A stretch of 64,000 nt of DNA, from positions 12,959,940 to 13,023,939 of the forward strand of contig OV121097.1 of the NCBI GenBank assembly GCA_921293015.1, written 5' to 3'. The notes beneath the pieces were generated by a model, which was not told the DNA's origin, ran no database searches, and worked only from the letters and a program-made list of their open reading frames with translations. Positions within the stretch are counted from its first letter, which is position 1. Each line of letters starts with the position of its first letter. Below, in pieces: positions 13,083-24,509 of the stretch. The DNA is from Phorcus lineatus. Lineage: Eukaryota; Mollusca; Gastropoda; Trochida; Trochidae. The position numbers and the translations under genes are program-made.

Positions 13083-13929
13083 TGTTTTACGATTGTCACG
13101 TACGTCATATGATGTGATGTTACTGCGCAATGTGTTATAATAATGTAGATTTATTAAACAGCGCTATCTTCAACCGGCGAGTAATAAATTGATTTTTAAT
13201 ATGGAGCTGTATCTTTATTCCATAATCACATAATTAATAATATATGGCCTCACTTCTTATGTCACACACTTATTTTATACAATCAAAACATTTACAGTTG
13301 GTTTAGAATTGGTTTACCTTTGCAAATCAACAAATGATTTACTTACCTTTTCAAAACACCTGTGAATAACAGGTATGGGATTCAAGATATACAATTACAT
13401 ACATTTTTTACATGTTCTCCTAGCTAGTATATAAACAAATTTGAATAAGAATTACATCTTATAAAAAATTTCTTTCTTTTTGAATCCTTATAGTAATTGT
13501 AAAATTTTAAAAGGTATTGCCGCAGTCACCATTTTCAGTTTCAATTAAATACATCAATCGTTTCTATCGATTTTCATTGGGTATTGAACCTTTTATGTTA
13601 TTTTTAAAGATATCAATTATTTACTGCCTGATTTGCCCTTCAGATTTTGACAAGATGACAATTAAGATAGAGTATGATTGAGTTTAGTTTGGCATGCCTA
13701 ACTCTATAAAGCTTTTAGTTAGATTTTAATCATCTCTTTGTATTCCATTGATTAAACACACTCATCTGTTTATAATTTAAATATCTTACTAAGCATAATT
13801 CCTCATCCCTAACAATAAGAAACTCGAAAATATGCATTCTAAAATCCCCCCCTTTTATTATTTCAATAGATGTTCTTTACCTCAATGAAAGTTTTATATA
13901 AAGCGGGAATACTCATTGCTACAGCAAAT

Positions 13930-14410
13930 ATCTTCCCCTCATCCTCAATCATCCTCCACCCACCCAAAAAACCCTCCCTGCACCACTCATCCATCCACCC
14001 CACTTCATCTCCTCCTTAGCTGACTCATCCTGCTTCCACTCCCAACTTTTACCCTCCCACCTAAACTCATACCCCCACTTCAACTCATCTCCCTCCAAAC
14101 CCACTCATAACAAACCAAACCCCCACTGTCCCCAAACCCCCATCTCGTCCCCCTCCCAACCCCACTTATCCTAAACCCACTCATAAGAGACCAAAACCCC
14201 ACTGTCCCAAAACCCAAATCTCGTCCCCCTCCCACCCCCCACTCATCCTAAACCCACTCATAACAGACCAAAACCCCACTGTCCCCAAACCCCCATCTCG
14301 TCCCCCTCCCACCCTCACTCATTCCAAACCCACTCCTAACAGACCAAAACCCACCTCCACTCATCCTTGAAACCCAAATCATACCCAATCCACATCCACC
14401 CACACTCAAC
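13930..14410. repeat. C-rich tract with 76-77-bp minisatellite
   Basis: Units of about 77 bp (ACCAAAACCCCACTGTCCCC, CCCATCTCGTCCCCCTCCCA, CATCCTAAACCCACTCATAA) start at about 14100, 14183 and 14259, with a partial fourth. The strand is almost free of G. Many CCC runs mean the minus strand could form G-quadruplexes. It is sharply unlike the AT-rich surroundings. Confidence 0.88.
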
Positions 14411-14859
14411 CAACAAAAGATCACTGTTGAATTTAACCCTCTAATCTTTACATCAATGGACAGGATTTTGTTAGAGGCCAATTGTAGTTTCTCCCATTTG
14501 AGAGCCATTATTCCTGTACTTTGTCCCCTCAGAAATGAATACACTTAAACATACAGCCAACGTGTTGATCAAGTACATCAAATATCTATTTCTGGCAAAA
14601 TTCTGATAATTCTTTTTGTATTGTATTCGCACGTCTGAAACCTATTGATCAAGATTTTCATTGCTGTTAAGATCAAAGTTTGTGTGATCCTCTGAGATTG
14701 AAGATATTTTATTGCAATTTGATCACACATTTGTTTAGATTAGATTGTTTGTGATATTTCTTTACAGATTTGCAGTTATAACATCAAGACGATTCAAATG
14801 AGACAAAAACATTATTATAATGAAGGTGAAATTGTTTCAATAGATCTTCTGTGTATTGG

Positions 14860-15030
14860 TTACATTCTTGATCAATCAATTTGATTTTTTATCAGTTGAT
14901 TTTATCCTCTGTCGATTGATTTCATCTTCTAACAATTCATTTGATCTGCTCTCAATTTGCTTGATCCTGTTTCAACCCACTTGATCCTTTTATCAATCAA
15001 CTTTATCAATTATCAATTAATTTCATCCTT
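14860..15030. repeat. Degenerate 22-24-bp TTGAT repeats
   Basis: Words such as TCAATTTGATTTTTTATCAG, TTGATTTTATCCTC and TTGATTTCATCTTC recur every 22-24 bases. A similar but unrelated TTTATCAA-rich run lies at 42565-42705. Confidence 0.7.
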
Positions 15031-15039
15031 CACACTTGG

Positions 15040-16215
15040 CATTTCAAAAACAAGAAATCGTACAATCAGCTCAGAACTATCCTCACTGAATTTATCAAAA
15101 ACGTTAGTCAGAAGATGTCTTAGACATAACAACAACTTAGAAATACTTTGAAATAGTTTATTGTCTCTCTCGTGCATGAACTAAAACTTGAGTAGCATTA
15201 AAGAATTTCAAAAAAGTCTTTTCAGAAATTCTGGGAACTTTTTCCAAGGCCAGCCAAATATATACTCCACACTTACTTAACAGCCAGGTTCTGAGGTATT
15301 TCTGGCTCTGTATTAGTAGGGGTTAGATTTTGCCTATCAGTAAGCTTACTAGACTGTACCAAAGTCTTCTAATTATTTCAACTTTGGTTAAAACAGGAAA
15401 ACACGCATCTGGCTCACACCCAACAAGGTCATGCCCCAACCACTCAAGCTCATGGTCAGTCAAAGGCCTTTCTGAATAAGCTAAACAGTTTAAGAACAGA
15501 CAACATCCTAATAAATATTCACACCCAACTGTTAGAGGCAATTCACTTCTGGTCAATGGTCAATCAATGGTCTTCCTAAACAGCCAGACATTGCAAGAAG
15601 TAAACATGTTCCCAAAATAGACAACTCTTCAGTCTTTGAAATGAAATTTTGCCAAAAGATTTAAAACTTAAAAAGTAATCAAAATAAAGCTTTTGAGGTT
15701 TCTACATTTCAAAAGTTAACCCCTTATGTACTCCGACTTTAGATTTGTCTTAGAGTGTTATTTCTTATTCTAGGATCCCGATGACAGACCAGTTCCTATG
15801 TTTATCTCACATTCAATGCCTAAGGCCGTGTTCTGGTCAGTTAGAGATTCACCTAAACCTGCCTGACAGACTCCAATGCCAGGAATCTGGAAACCTTGGC
15901 AGCGGTACCTGTCTGGTATTTGTACTTATGGCCAGTTGTCTGCTAATGGTGGAACATATGTTCAGTGGGCAATAAAAGTACATTTACTGCTGACATGTGG
16001 TTGAAGAACTGCAGAGATATGGAGAAGATCTAATGCATGATTGGCATCCACTTTCAGGAGAAACTAGTGCAGCGTTAGACAGAGAGTTTCTGCATCGGTC
16101 TATCAGGATCATGTGTTAGTATTTCATCAGCAACAGTATCACAGGTCAAATAGGTCTTATAATTTTGGAAGCAAGTATTTCATTAGCATCGATGTCAAAG
16201 AGCTCTTGTATCTGC
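15040..16215. other. Noncoding DNA, mildly duplicated
   Basis: AACAGCCAG words recur (15280, 15577) with GTCAATGGTCAATCAATGGT at 15553. No gene was seen. Short open frames at 15323-15556 (minus) and 15781-15975 (plus) show no family pattern. Confidence 0.55.
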
Positions 16216-16225
16216 ATGCTCATCA

Positions 16226-16388
16226 TTAGTCTAACAATTAGACTCTGAAATGAAAAATGCATCAGTTAATCGAAAAAATTTAAAACTTATTATAATTGAA
16301 ATGAAAAGGAGACTGAAATCAAGCTTTAAAGTCTTTTTATAGACTTGCTTAGGCCTCTACCTTATTTCAGGGTCTGGCCTACAGACTA
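16226..16388. mobile_element. hAT-like MITE with 8-bp TSD GCTCATCA
   Basis: Ends: TTAGTCTAACAATTAGACTC followed by TGAAA, and on the right TTTCAGGGTCTGGCCTACAG followed by ACTA. As inverted repeats they share TAGTCT, seven variable bases, then AGACNCTGAAA. GCTCATCA is duplicated exactly at 16218-16225 and 16389-16396. Known: 8-bp duplications are characteristic of hAT elements. At 163 bp there is no coding capacity. Confidence 0.8.
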
Positions 16389-16399
16389 GCTCATCAACA

Positions 16400-18235
16400 G
16401 CAAGTTAGAATTACATCATCGACAATGTCAAAGTTCATCTGAATCAGCCTATAAGGAACAAGGTCATTTTGCAGCGATGTCTCAGTGGAAAAGCAAATAC
16501 TTATATAAGTAGGAAATTATACATAGGAAACTATGTTACAAATTATATATATAGAGATATTAATTTTAGGAGAAAGTTGATATTACTTTTGCAACAATTT
16601 GATAGCAATATATGCATTTACTGATCAGGAGCATGTAAATATTGTATTATGATGAGCATTAATGCAACGGCACATTTTCATCTAATTTAAAGGAGAAAGT
16701 TCTACATTGACAAGTGCATATGCATCCAACTTTCATGATTAACTTATTGGGAAAGTAAACTCTGATTTTGCATCAGCAATTTCAAGTAGCACATGCAATC
16801 ATATTTTCAAATTTGACACAACTTTTGTTTTCCAGAATTTACATGGACAGGAATGAATGCTTGCAGTTTGACTATTTGATAGACTATCTAGAATCTATTT
16901 ACCTACAGCCGTTTACATTGACATGGATAAAAACTTGCAGTTCTTCAGTTATCATGCCATTTTGAGTCACCTACTTCCATTACTAGAGTCAGAGGCCACA
17001 TATCAGTTATATAAATTACTCGAAACAACCAATCTTTATCCATATCTTTGCAATTCCTTCTTTTAGTGTTCACCTGATCAGGAAGCCAGGTGGCGGCCAT
17101 TATCAGCATGTAATGTCCTTACTAAAGGTTAAATTACCCTTGTAAGATTTGCTAACTCCCCTCGACAGCCATATTGACTGTCTAACAGTAGAACGGAGAT
17201 AAGAGAGTATTAGTGGAATAAGCTTCCGCAATTTTCTCTAAGCACTGTAAGACTTAAAGTCTTGCACATATAGACATGCTGATTACTCTAAGCCGATTAT
17301 GCTATTTGCTACTGCATTGTAGGGTTGAGCAGACATCCAATATTGAAATGAAAGTTCAAGAAAGTATCCAATTTTGTATGGAAGCTGATATTAATTGGAA
17401 TGGACCTTAGCCCTAAACTAGACTTGGATATTTTTGGGGGTCGAAATAACGCTTTTAAATATATAAAGGCAAAATATTTTGTTGGGTTTTTTTTTGGCGT
17501 AAGCTGATGAATTAATCAGTTCTTAAGCGTTATTAGTATACACATTATAGGAACAAACTTGTTAAAAGAGGATAATTTGGAAGGTCCATGGATCACCATA
17601 TTATCTCAACTTGACTGGATGCCAACTTAAAGAAAACAAAAAACAAGAGTGAGATTAATAATTATTCTAAACATGAAGCAATTTATAAATGATGATAATA
17701 ATGATAATAGTCAATTTAGATTTATTCAGATAATGATTATGGTTACGATTATTATTTTTCAAAACATATAATATTCAGGAAAATTTCTCAGGATTTGTAA
17801 ACAAGGGGATAAATTAAAACTATGTTGCCAAAAAGGATGGTCCGAATATACTCTTGGTCAATAAATTGCACCATGCAAAGCTGCTTGAAGATGATCTGGA
17901 AAAAAAGAACTGAAGTTGTCAATTAGGTTCAGAAAGAGATATGTAATTGCTCATCAAGAACTGTGTAAAAAGAATAGGTTTTGTGTTTTACAAGTTTTTT
18001 CACATTATGAGTCTTGGATTGACAATGAGATAACTATTTTAATTAACAATTATTGTTGAAAGTGAAATTCTAAACCATTATTTTGTTTGAATAGTTCAGG
18101 ATGATACATTAACCTACATATAAGAGAGAAACTCATTCTTTGACAGATTTAATAATTCTTTTTTAATTTTAATTTGTATTTTTTTTTATTTAACAAAAAA
18201 CATGAAAGGTAATTCTACATCATCTACTTGCCCCT
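16400..18235. other. AT-rich noncoding DNA
   Basis: No repeat family was recognised. CCAGGTGGCGGCCATTATC at 17086 is a GC-rich spot. Short GAT/AAT-rich runs at 17685-17755. Confidence 0.55.
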
Positions 18236-18239
18236 CTAA

Positions 18240-18620
18240 AACACTCACATGATGGGTCAAAGCATCAAACTAGTTAATGCAGAATCTCTGGAAAGGTTAA
18301 AGAGGAACAAAGAGATTTTGCAAATATTTACTAATCTCCATAATCTTGGCGTCTTTCAAAAGCGTAGGGGCCAAACGTGTCACAGATTCTTAGACGTAGG
18401 CAGAAAGTCAAGTGACAAGGAGAAATATTGATGTTCTGGTCTCTTGGTATGAATTGATAATAATTGCCAGAAATTCAATTTTCCATGAAGACCACAAATG
18501 GAGGCAGAGTTCTGTTTTATGTCCCTAAAGATTCGAAGCTTATCTATATTCATTGACATGACCAGACGAAGCTTGATATGTGCGCAATGGTCAACTTTTT
18601 TCGCTCTGGTCATAAATTTT
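18240..18620. promoter_or_regulatory. Unique island, candidate conserved noncoding element
   Basis: Contains AAATATTTACTAATCTCCAT, GGCCAAACGTGTCACAGATT, TTGATAATAATTGCCAGAAA and GACCACAAATGGAGGCAG. It is free of recognisable repeats and carries open frames on both strands with no known domain. Confidence 0.27.
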
Positions 18621-19429
18621 TTTAATGACATTTTTTCAGGTTTTTTTTTTTTACTTTCAAAAGTTTATGAAAGTTTGGACATATTTTTTTCAACTTTGAT
18701 GTCTTTTTTAAAATATTATTTCTGAAATATCATATTTTACTCGAAAAGTGTCCATAAAGTGTATGAACTTGCGTTTAAAATTATCACTCATGTAGCAAGC
18801 ACCTTCTCAAAGTCAGCTATAACAGTAAATCAATTGTGCCATGTTTATTATTTTATCCTAAAACCAGTTTTTAAATGATGGAATGAATGATATTATAGCA
18901 AATACACAATGTCTCCATGCATGGTATGTGTTAGGAATATATTTATGCTAAGATGGAGGAATTACTCTCTCATTAATTATCTTGATTATGAGGAGGATAA
19001 TTCTGATCATGATGATGGTGATGAAAGACAGTGATGTAGATCATAATGATAATTATGAGTTTCAAAAGTACAACCATTGAAATTATTTCTTTCAATGAAA
19101 GAATGTGTCAAAAAAAAAAAATTAGCTTTTCTGGAGAATTTAAGCTCTATATTTAAGTTTTATCTATTTATCTTGTAGGAGAATTATGACTCAAAACATT
19201 TACTAAATTTGAACTTATGTGGGAGGGGTATGTTTAAAACCGACGGCATTATTTACATTACATACATCGTTGTGATAATAGCAAACAGTGGCATTCGTAA
19301 CAGGGAGATCTTACAACATACAAGTTTAATTCGAGACCGAAATCAAACAATTATAAAGCTCGTGGAAAAATATCGTAAAACCCCGAGTACAAAAGTCTTG
19401 AACTATAACCCACAACCATTGTGACAGTG

Positions 19430-19800
19430 AAGCAAACATTGTGACGTCAAAACGGTTGGCCTTTGTGACGTCATACCATGGGAAAGGCATTCGAAAGAAG
19501 GCGTCCGCATTAAACTTTCCGGTAAACTTGGACTAAGTAAGCCAGTTGAAAATATTTTCGTTCTTCAAATAAATCATATTAAAGTGTATTTGTGATGTCT
19601 ACCGGTAGACACAATATAAAAATGGACAAAGACAACTGTCAAATCGGAGTACAGCACGAATTTTGTAAGAAACTGGAAAACTAAAACTTGAGTCAGGCCG
19701 GCACTAGTGAACATGTTGTATCAATTCGCGGTGATTCGCCTTTGCTAATTTGCAGGTATTCACTGTCATTCAACATAGGGTAATTTTTTCGAATCGACCA
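19430..19800. promoter_or_regulatory. CpG-bearing patch with paired CREs
   Basis: Two TGACGTCA sites 24 bases apart, then GGCGTCCGCATTAAACTTTC and ACCAATCAGAATCGAGG (a CCAAT-box-like word). It might be promoter-like or an old repeat end; no downstream first exon was identified. Confidence 0.25.
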
Positions 19801-19834
19801 ATCAGAATCGAGGATACAACGAAGTCATGTTACA

Positions 19835-20695
19835 ATAGATGCTGATGATGATGATGATGTAAGACCAATTATGCAAAAAATAATAATCATGAAGACGGCA
19901 TGAGCATAGTGACAACCATGACGATAATTGTGTACCTGATAAATTCAAACCCCTTTCTTCCCTTATTCCAATATATTGCATCGCTTTCATGCTTTGATAT
20001 AAGTATGATGTAGACATTGAATTACTTACATCAGGCCTTTGTCTTTGATGAAAGTGCCGTTGCAAACCAGTCATGCAATTGCAAGCACTTGCAGGTGTCT
20101 GGGGTAGATGTCGGTCAAGATGGAAACTAAAAGAAATCTCTCTGGAATATCAGTGATGATTGATGTTTTTTATGAATATATATTCAATGATATTTATAAC
20201 ATAACCTTGATAATTGTAATTTTGCTTTGACTAAATCAGATAACAGTCAATAACATGATGAGTATGATAGCAGATTTATATCTTAGTAATGCTGATGATG
20301 ATTGTGATGGTAAGAAAGAGATGGATAATGATTAAAAGGATGATTATTATTGGCAGTGGATGATGATGATAATGATGATGATGATGATGATGATGTAGGA
20401 CTGATAATGGTAATGATAATAATCATGAAGACAGCATCAGCATATAATATGTATATAGTGACAACCATGACGATAATTGTGAACCTGATAAATTCAAACC
20501 CCTTTATTTCCTTATTCCATTATATTGTGGCGCCCTCATGCTTTGATATAAGTATGATGCAGACATTGAATTACTTACATCAGACCTTTGTCTTTGATGA
20601 AAGAGCTTTTATTAACTAGACAAGAAGGCACTTGCAGATGTCGGGAATAGTTCTCGGCTGAGACGGAACCTTAAAGGAAATCTCCGAGGAATGCA
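19835..20695. repeat. Tandem duplication of about 320 bp, offset 536
   Basis: 19835-20150 and 20355-20695 share GATGATGATGATGTAAGAC, GTGACAACCATGACGATAAT, CTGATAAATTCAAACCCCTT, GACATTGAATTACTTACATC and CCTTTGTCTTTGATGAAAG. GAT-rich DNA precedes each copy and may have mediated the duplication. Confidence 0.88.
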
Positions 20696-21097
20696 GTCTA
20701 TTTGATCATTCTTTTACATCTTGGCCTAAGTTTAACACAGGGATTCCACTGTTTGAAGAACATCTTCTGTTATTCCAATTCAGACCCTTGTGGTTATCAA
20801 ACATCACAGTTTTTTTAGATTTTATCAAGGTATTAACATGGTTTGCCATAAGCAGCATAAGACACATGGAGTGTATGAGATTTAAAGGATCATTTCAATG
20901 GCATGAAGGATCAATCACTTGAATTTGAATGATCTTATACTTGGACATGGAAGATCATTTACTTTAAAGAATAACAATTTTTCATGTGAACTTAAAGAAT
21001 AATTTCACTTGACTATAATGGGTCTTTTCACTTGACCACGTAAAAGGTCATTTCAATTGAAAATGAAGGATCATATAATTTGAGTTTGCAGGTTCAT

Positions 21098-21927
21098 ATC
21101 ACTTGAACATGAAGTATCATTCACTTGAACATGAAGTATCATTCACTTGAACATGAAGTATCATTCACTTGAACATGAAGTATCATTCACTTGAACATGA
21201 AGTATCATTTCACTTGAACATGAAGGATCATTCACTTGAACATGAAGGATAATTTCACTTGAACATGAAGTATCATTTCACTTGGACATGAAGGATCATT
21301 TCACTTGAACATGAAGGATAATTTCACTTGAACATGAAGTATCATTTCACTTGAACATGATGGATCATTTCACTTGAACATGAAGTATCATTCACTTGAA
21401 CATGATGGATCATTTCACTTGAACATGAAGGATAATTTCACTTGAACATGAAGTATCATTTCACTTGAACATGAAGGATCATTTCACTTGAACATGAAGT
21501 ATCATTTCACTTGAACATGAAGTATCATTTCACTTGAACATGAAGTATCATTCACTTGAACATGAAGTATCATTCACTTGAACATGAAGTATCATTTCAC
21601 TTGAACATGAAGGATCATTCACTTGAACATGAAGGATAATTTCACTTGAACATGAAGGATAATTTCACTTGAACATGAAGTATCATTTCACTTGAACATG
21701 AAGGATAATTTCACTTGAACATGATGGATCATTCACTTGAACAGGAAGTATCATTCACTTGAACATGATGTATCATTTCACTTGAACATGAAGTATCATT
21801 CACTTGAACATGAAGTATCATTCACTTGAACATGAAGGATCATTTCATTTGAACATGATGGATCATTCACTTGAACATGATGGATCATTCACTTGAACAT
21901 GATGGATCATTCACTTGAACATGATGT
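21098..21927. repeat. 22/23-bp minisatellite, about 37 copies
   Basis: Unit ATTCACTTGAACATGAAGTATC (22 bp), or 23 bp with ATTTCACTT. Variants end GTATC, GGATC or GGATA. Degenerate units extend from about 20885 and to about 22035. The two unit lengths are interspersed rather than in blocks, which suggests repeated unequal exchange. Confidence 0.95.
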
Positions 21928-22129
21928 TGCTTTTTATCTAAAAGGGATTGATCACTGCACTTGAATATAAAAGAACCCTTTATTTGGATATTAAGGATAA
22001 TTCTTTTGATTGCAAAGGGTCATTTCCCTTGAATATGAAAATTTAACTTGATGTGAAATAAACCAATGTAATCTTTCATTTCATTTTCATTTCAAAACAT
22101 ATTTTAAACTTTGGTACTTAATTTCCCTT

Positions 22130-23280
22130 CTTTAACCAATTTTTTAATCATGAAATAATGATCAATTATCAATTGACATCCAATACAACTAATGACATAA
22201 GGGAAAAATGGCAAAGTTTGGCTATCAGAAAGTGAAACCCTCAATGCTTCCTGCACCCAGTCTGATAATGCTGTTTGCTTACTTGGAGTTTGTTTTACAA
22301 CCTGAAGTAATTCCACAATGACAGATCATTGGAAAACATTATTGAGTTGAAGTTAAATTATGATCAATTCACTTGAACAATGGAGCTAAATAATTTCACT
22401 TGTACATGGAAGTTCACTTGCAACGAACATAATGTTAATTACAGGTAGATAATTTCACCTTTTTAGTTGGATAACTTCACTTTGATGGGTAGATAATTTC
22501 ACTTTGATAGGTAGATTATCTCAGTTTTATAGTTGGATAATTTCACTTAGATAGGTAGATAACTTCACCTTTATAGGTAGATGATTTCACTTTGATAGGT
22601 AGATTATCTCACTTTTTTAGTTGGATAACTTCACCTTTATAGGTAGAAAATTTCATTTTAATAGGTGTAACTTTAATAGGAATAACTTCCTTTTTTAAGT
22701 AGATAATTTCACTTTGAAAGGTAGATAACTTCCTTTTATAAGTAGATAACTTCCTTTTATAAGTAGATAATTTCCTTTTATAAGTAGATAAATTAAAATT
22801 CACTTTGATAGGTAGATAATTTTTTAAATCAAATATTTTCATGAAGGATTATCCATTTGAATAAGAATTAAGCATCATTTCACTTGATTATGAAAGTTCA
22901 GTTTTGATATTTTATTTTTATGTAAGCTTATCTCAAATGAACTACAGAATCCAAATTATTTGCTCTTTATTTAAAGATTATGAAATAATGATAGATTATC
23001 GGGGATCATTTGAAATCATACCCATATGCAACCAACAAGTCCAAAATGCCAAAAATATTGGCTTGTTTATAAGGATTATGAAATAATGATAGATTATCAT
23101 TTGAAATCATACCTATGCAAACAGTAAGTCCAAAAATGGCAAAGTTTGAGAATCAGAAAGTGAAACTCTCAATGCTTCCATTCTGTCTGATTATGCCGTT
23201 TGCTTATTCAAGGTTTGTTTTACAACCTGAAGTAATGGCACAGTGACAGATCATTAGAAAACATTATCGATAGAGTATTT
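22130..23280. repeat. Direct duplication flanking the second minisatellite
   Basis: About 200 bp at 22130-22345 (AATGGCAAAGTTTGGCTATC, AGAAAGTGAAACCCTCAATG, TTTTACAACCTGAAGTAATT) recur at 23075-23280. A shorter third copy of the beginning lies at about 22970-23055. The minisatellite lies between the copies. Confidence 0.85.
22440..22825. repeat. About 22-bp minisatellite related to the preceding array
   Basis: Unit of the form GGTAGATAATTTCACTTTGATA, with variants TTGGATAATTTCACTT and AAGTAGATAACTTCCTTTTA. It shares GATAATTTCACTT with the array at 21098, so the two probably have one origin. The last units (22700-22790) form a more homogeneous sub-array reading TTTTATAAGTAGATAACTTCC. Confidence 0.88.
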
Positions 23281-24238
23281 TGTCTCTGTTGAGAATAGCT
23301 GTTAGATTTAGAGTGAGAAAATGTCAACTTTTTTGCAGCATTGATATATCAACTGTAAATTCAATCCTGGGGGAAGTTCATTTTTTATGAGAAGGCTAAA
23401 TCTTGTTGAAAGGTGATGATGGCAGCAAAAATATGTTTTTCTTAGATTTCATTACATTTAGGAAGTTTGAAAAGTGAAATGTCAGAGTTTTGAAAATTTG
23501 TATTTGGATATTTCAAATTTGAGCCATGAGAGGTTTTTGGGCTTGTCTTGTTTACTTTATTTATAATTAAAATTAGTATATTTTGTAGACAGTCAATATT
23601 GAACAAATGTCCGCGATGACCTAGCTAAGTTCAAAGTTCCAGATTTTCCAAACATCTTGCACTAAAATGGTTATATATGGTTCTTTTGACCCCTAAGCTC
23701 AGAGAGAGATTTAAAAATCTAGACCCACTTCTTAAAGGAGCCAGGCTGCTCTTTTTGTATGTCAAATCAATATTAAATGTCTGCACAGGAAAAGTTAATA
23801 TTTGATGGGGTAGCACTTAAAGAGATAAAATTAACTCTTTTTACATACATGTGATAGTTTTGTGGAATGGACGGATCCTGAGTCAATGTTTAACATTACG
23901 AGTAGGTACTTTTCTCTCCTAATGTGCCACATTCTCCTACTCAAACATCGATTTTGGTGAAAATTAGGTTCTTAAGATTTTGGTATTTAATTGAGGGAAA
24001 TGATTAACCCTTACCTTGCCGAGAGACCTGATTTATGCCAAAATTTGACATATCTTTTCCATATCAAAAAGAGATATTATTTCTCTATCAGTTCATAATT
24101 TAATGAATGATCTATTGTCATAGTTTAAAAATGTTTGTTTTCATTTTTCTTAACTAATCTAAATCAGCATTACTTACTAAATGAAATTCTAACCAAACAG
24201 GAATTGTCAAAAATGTAATGGTGGTGTTGATAATAAAG

Positions 24239-24290
<52 letters not shown>

Positions 24291-24410
24291 AATGATGACG
24301 ATAATGATGATGATGTTTGCGGTGATGACGATGGCGATGATGACGGCAGTGGTGGTGGAGGAGATGAAGGTGATGATAATGATGGTTATGATCTTAGATG
24401 ATCTTGATGA
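24239..24410. repeat. GAT/GAC microsatellite
   Basis: An uninterrupted (GAT)n run covers 24240-24290, then a degenerate GAT/GAC/GGT stretch continues to about 24410. Similar degenerate GAT-rich stretches occur at 3531-3650, 18990-19050, 20285-20430 and 63270-63700. Confidence 0.95.
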
Positions 24411-24427
24411 TTAATTTTGCAAAGATG

Positions 24428-24505
24428 CTGTAGGAACGTAGCTCAGTTGGTCAGGTGCATATTTGTCATTCAGATTGCCCTGGTTTGATTCCATATTTTA
24501 CCTTA
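24428..24505 (+). mobile_element. tRNA-like SINE head fragment
   Basis: GGAACGTAGCTCAGTTGGTC followed by CCTGGTTTGATTCCATA: the A-box region is intact and the B-box degenerate. The 3' half is replaced by GAT-rich sequence. It is not a functional tRNA, as the acceptor arms do not pair. Confidence 0.5.
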
Positions 24506-24509
24506 ACTA

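Larger units (their letters stand above)
8360..13890. other. AT-rich noncoding DNA
   Basis: Apart from the G run and the CRE patch near 13075, nothing beyond homopolymer-rich sequence was seen. The 103-codon minus frame at 9143-9454 is Lys/Asn/Ser/Phe-rich, as AT-rich random sequence gives. A patch at 12185-12215 contains CAAAATGGCGGCACC. Confidence 0.6.

Noticed and set aside
24239-24410. GAT/GAC repeats as a CRISPR-like or acidic-protein coding repeat
   Set aside because: Simple trinucleotide microsatellite without spacers or flanking exon structure.
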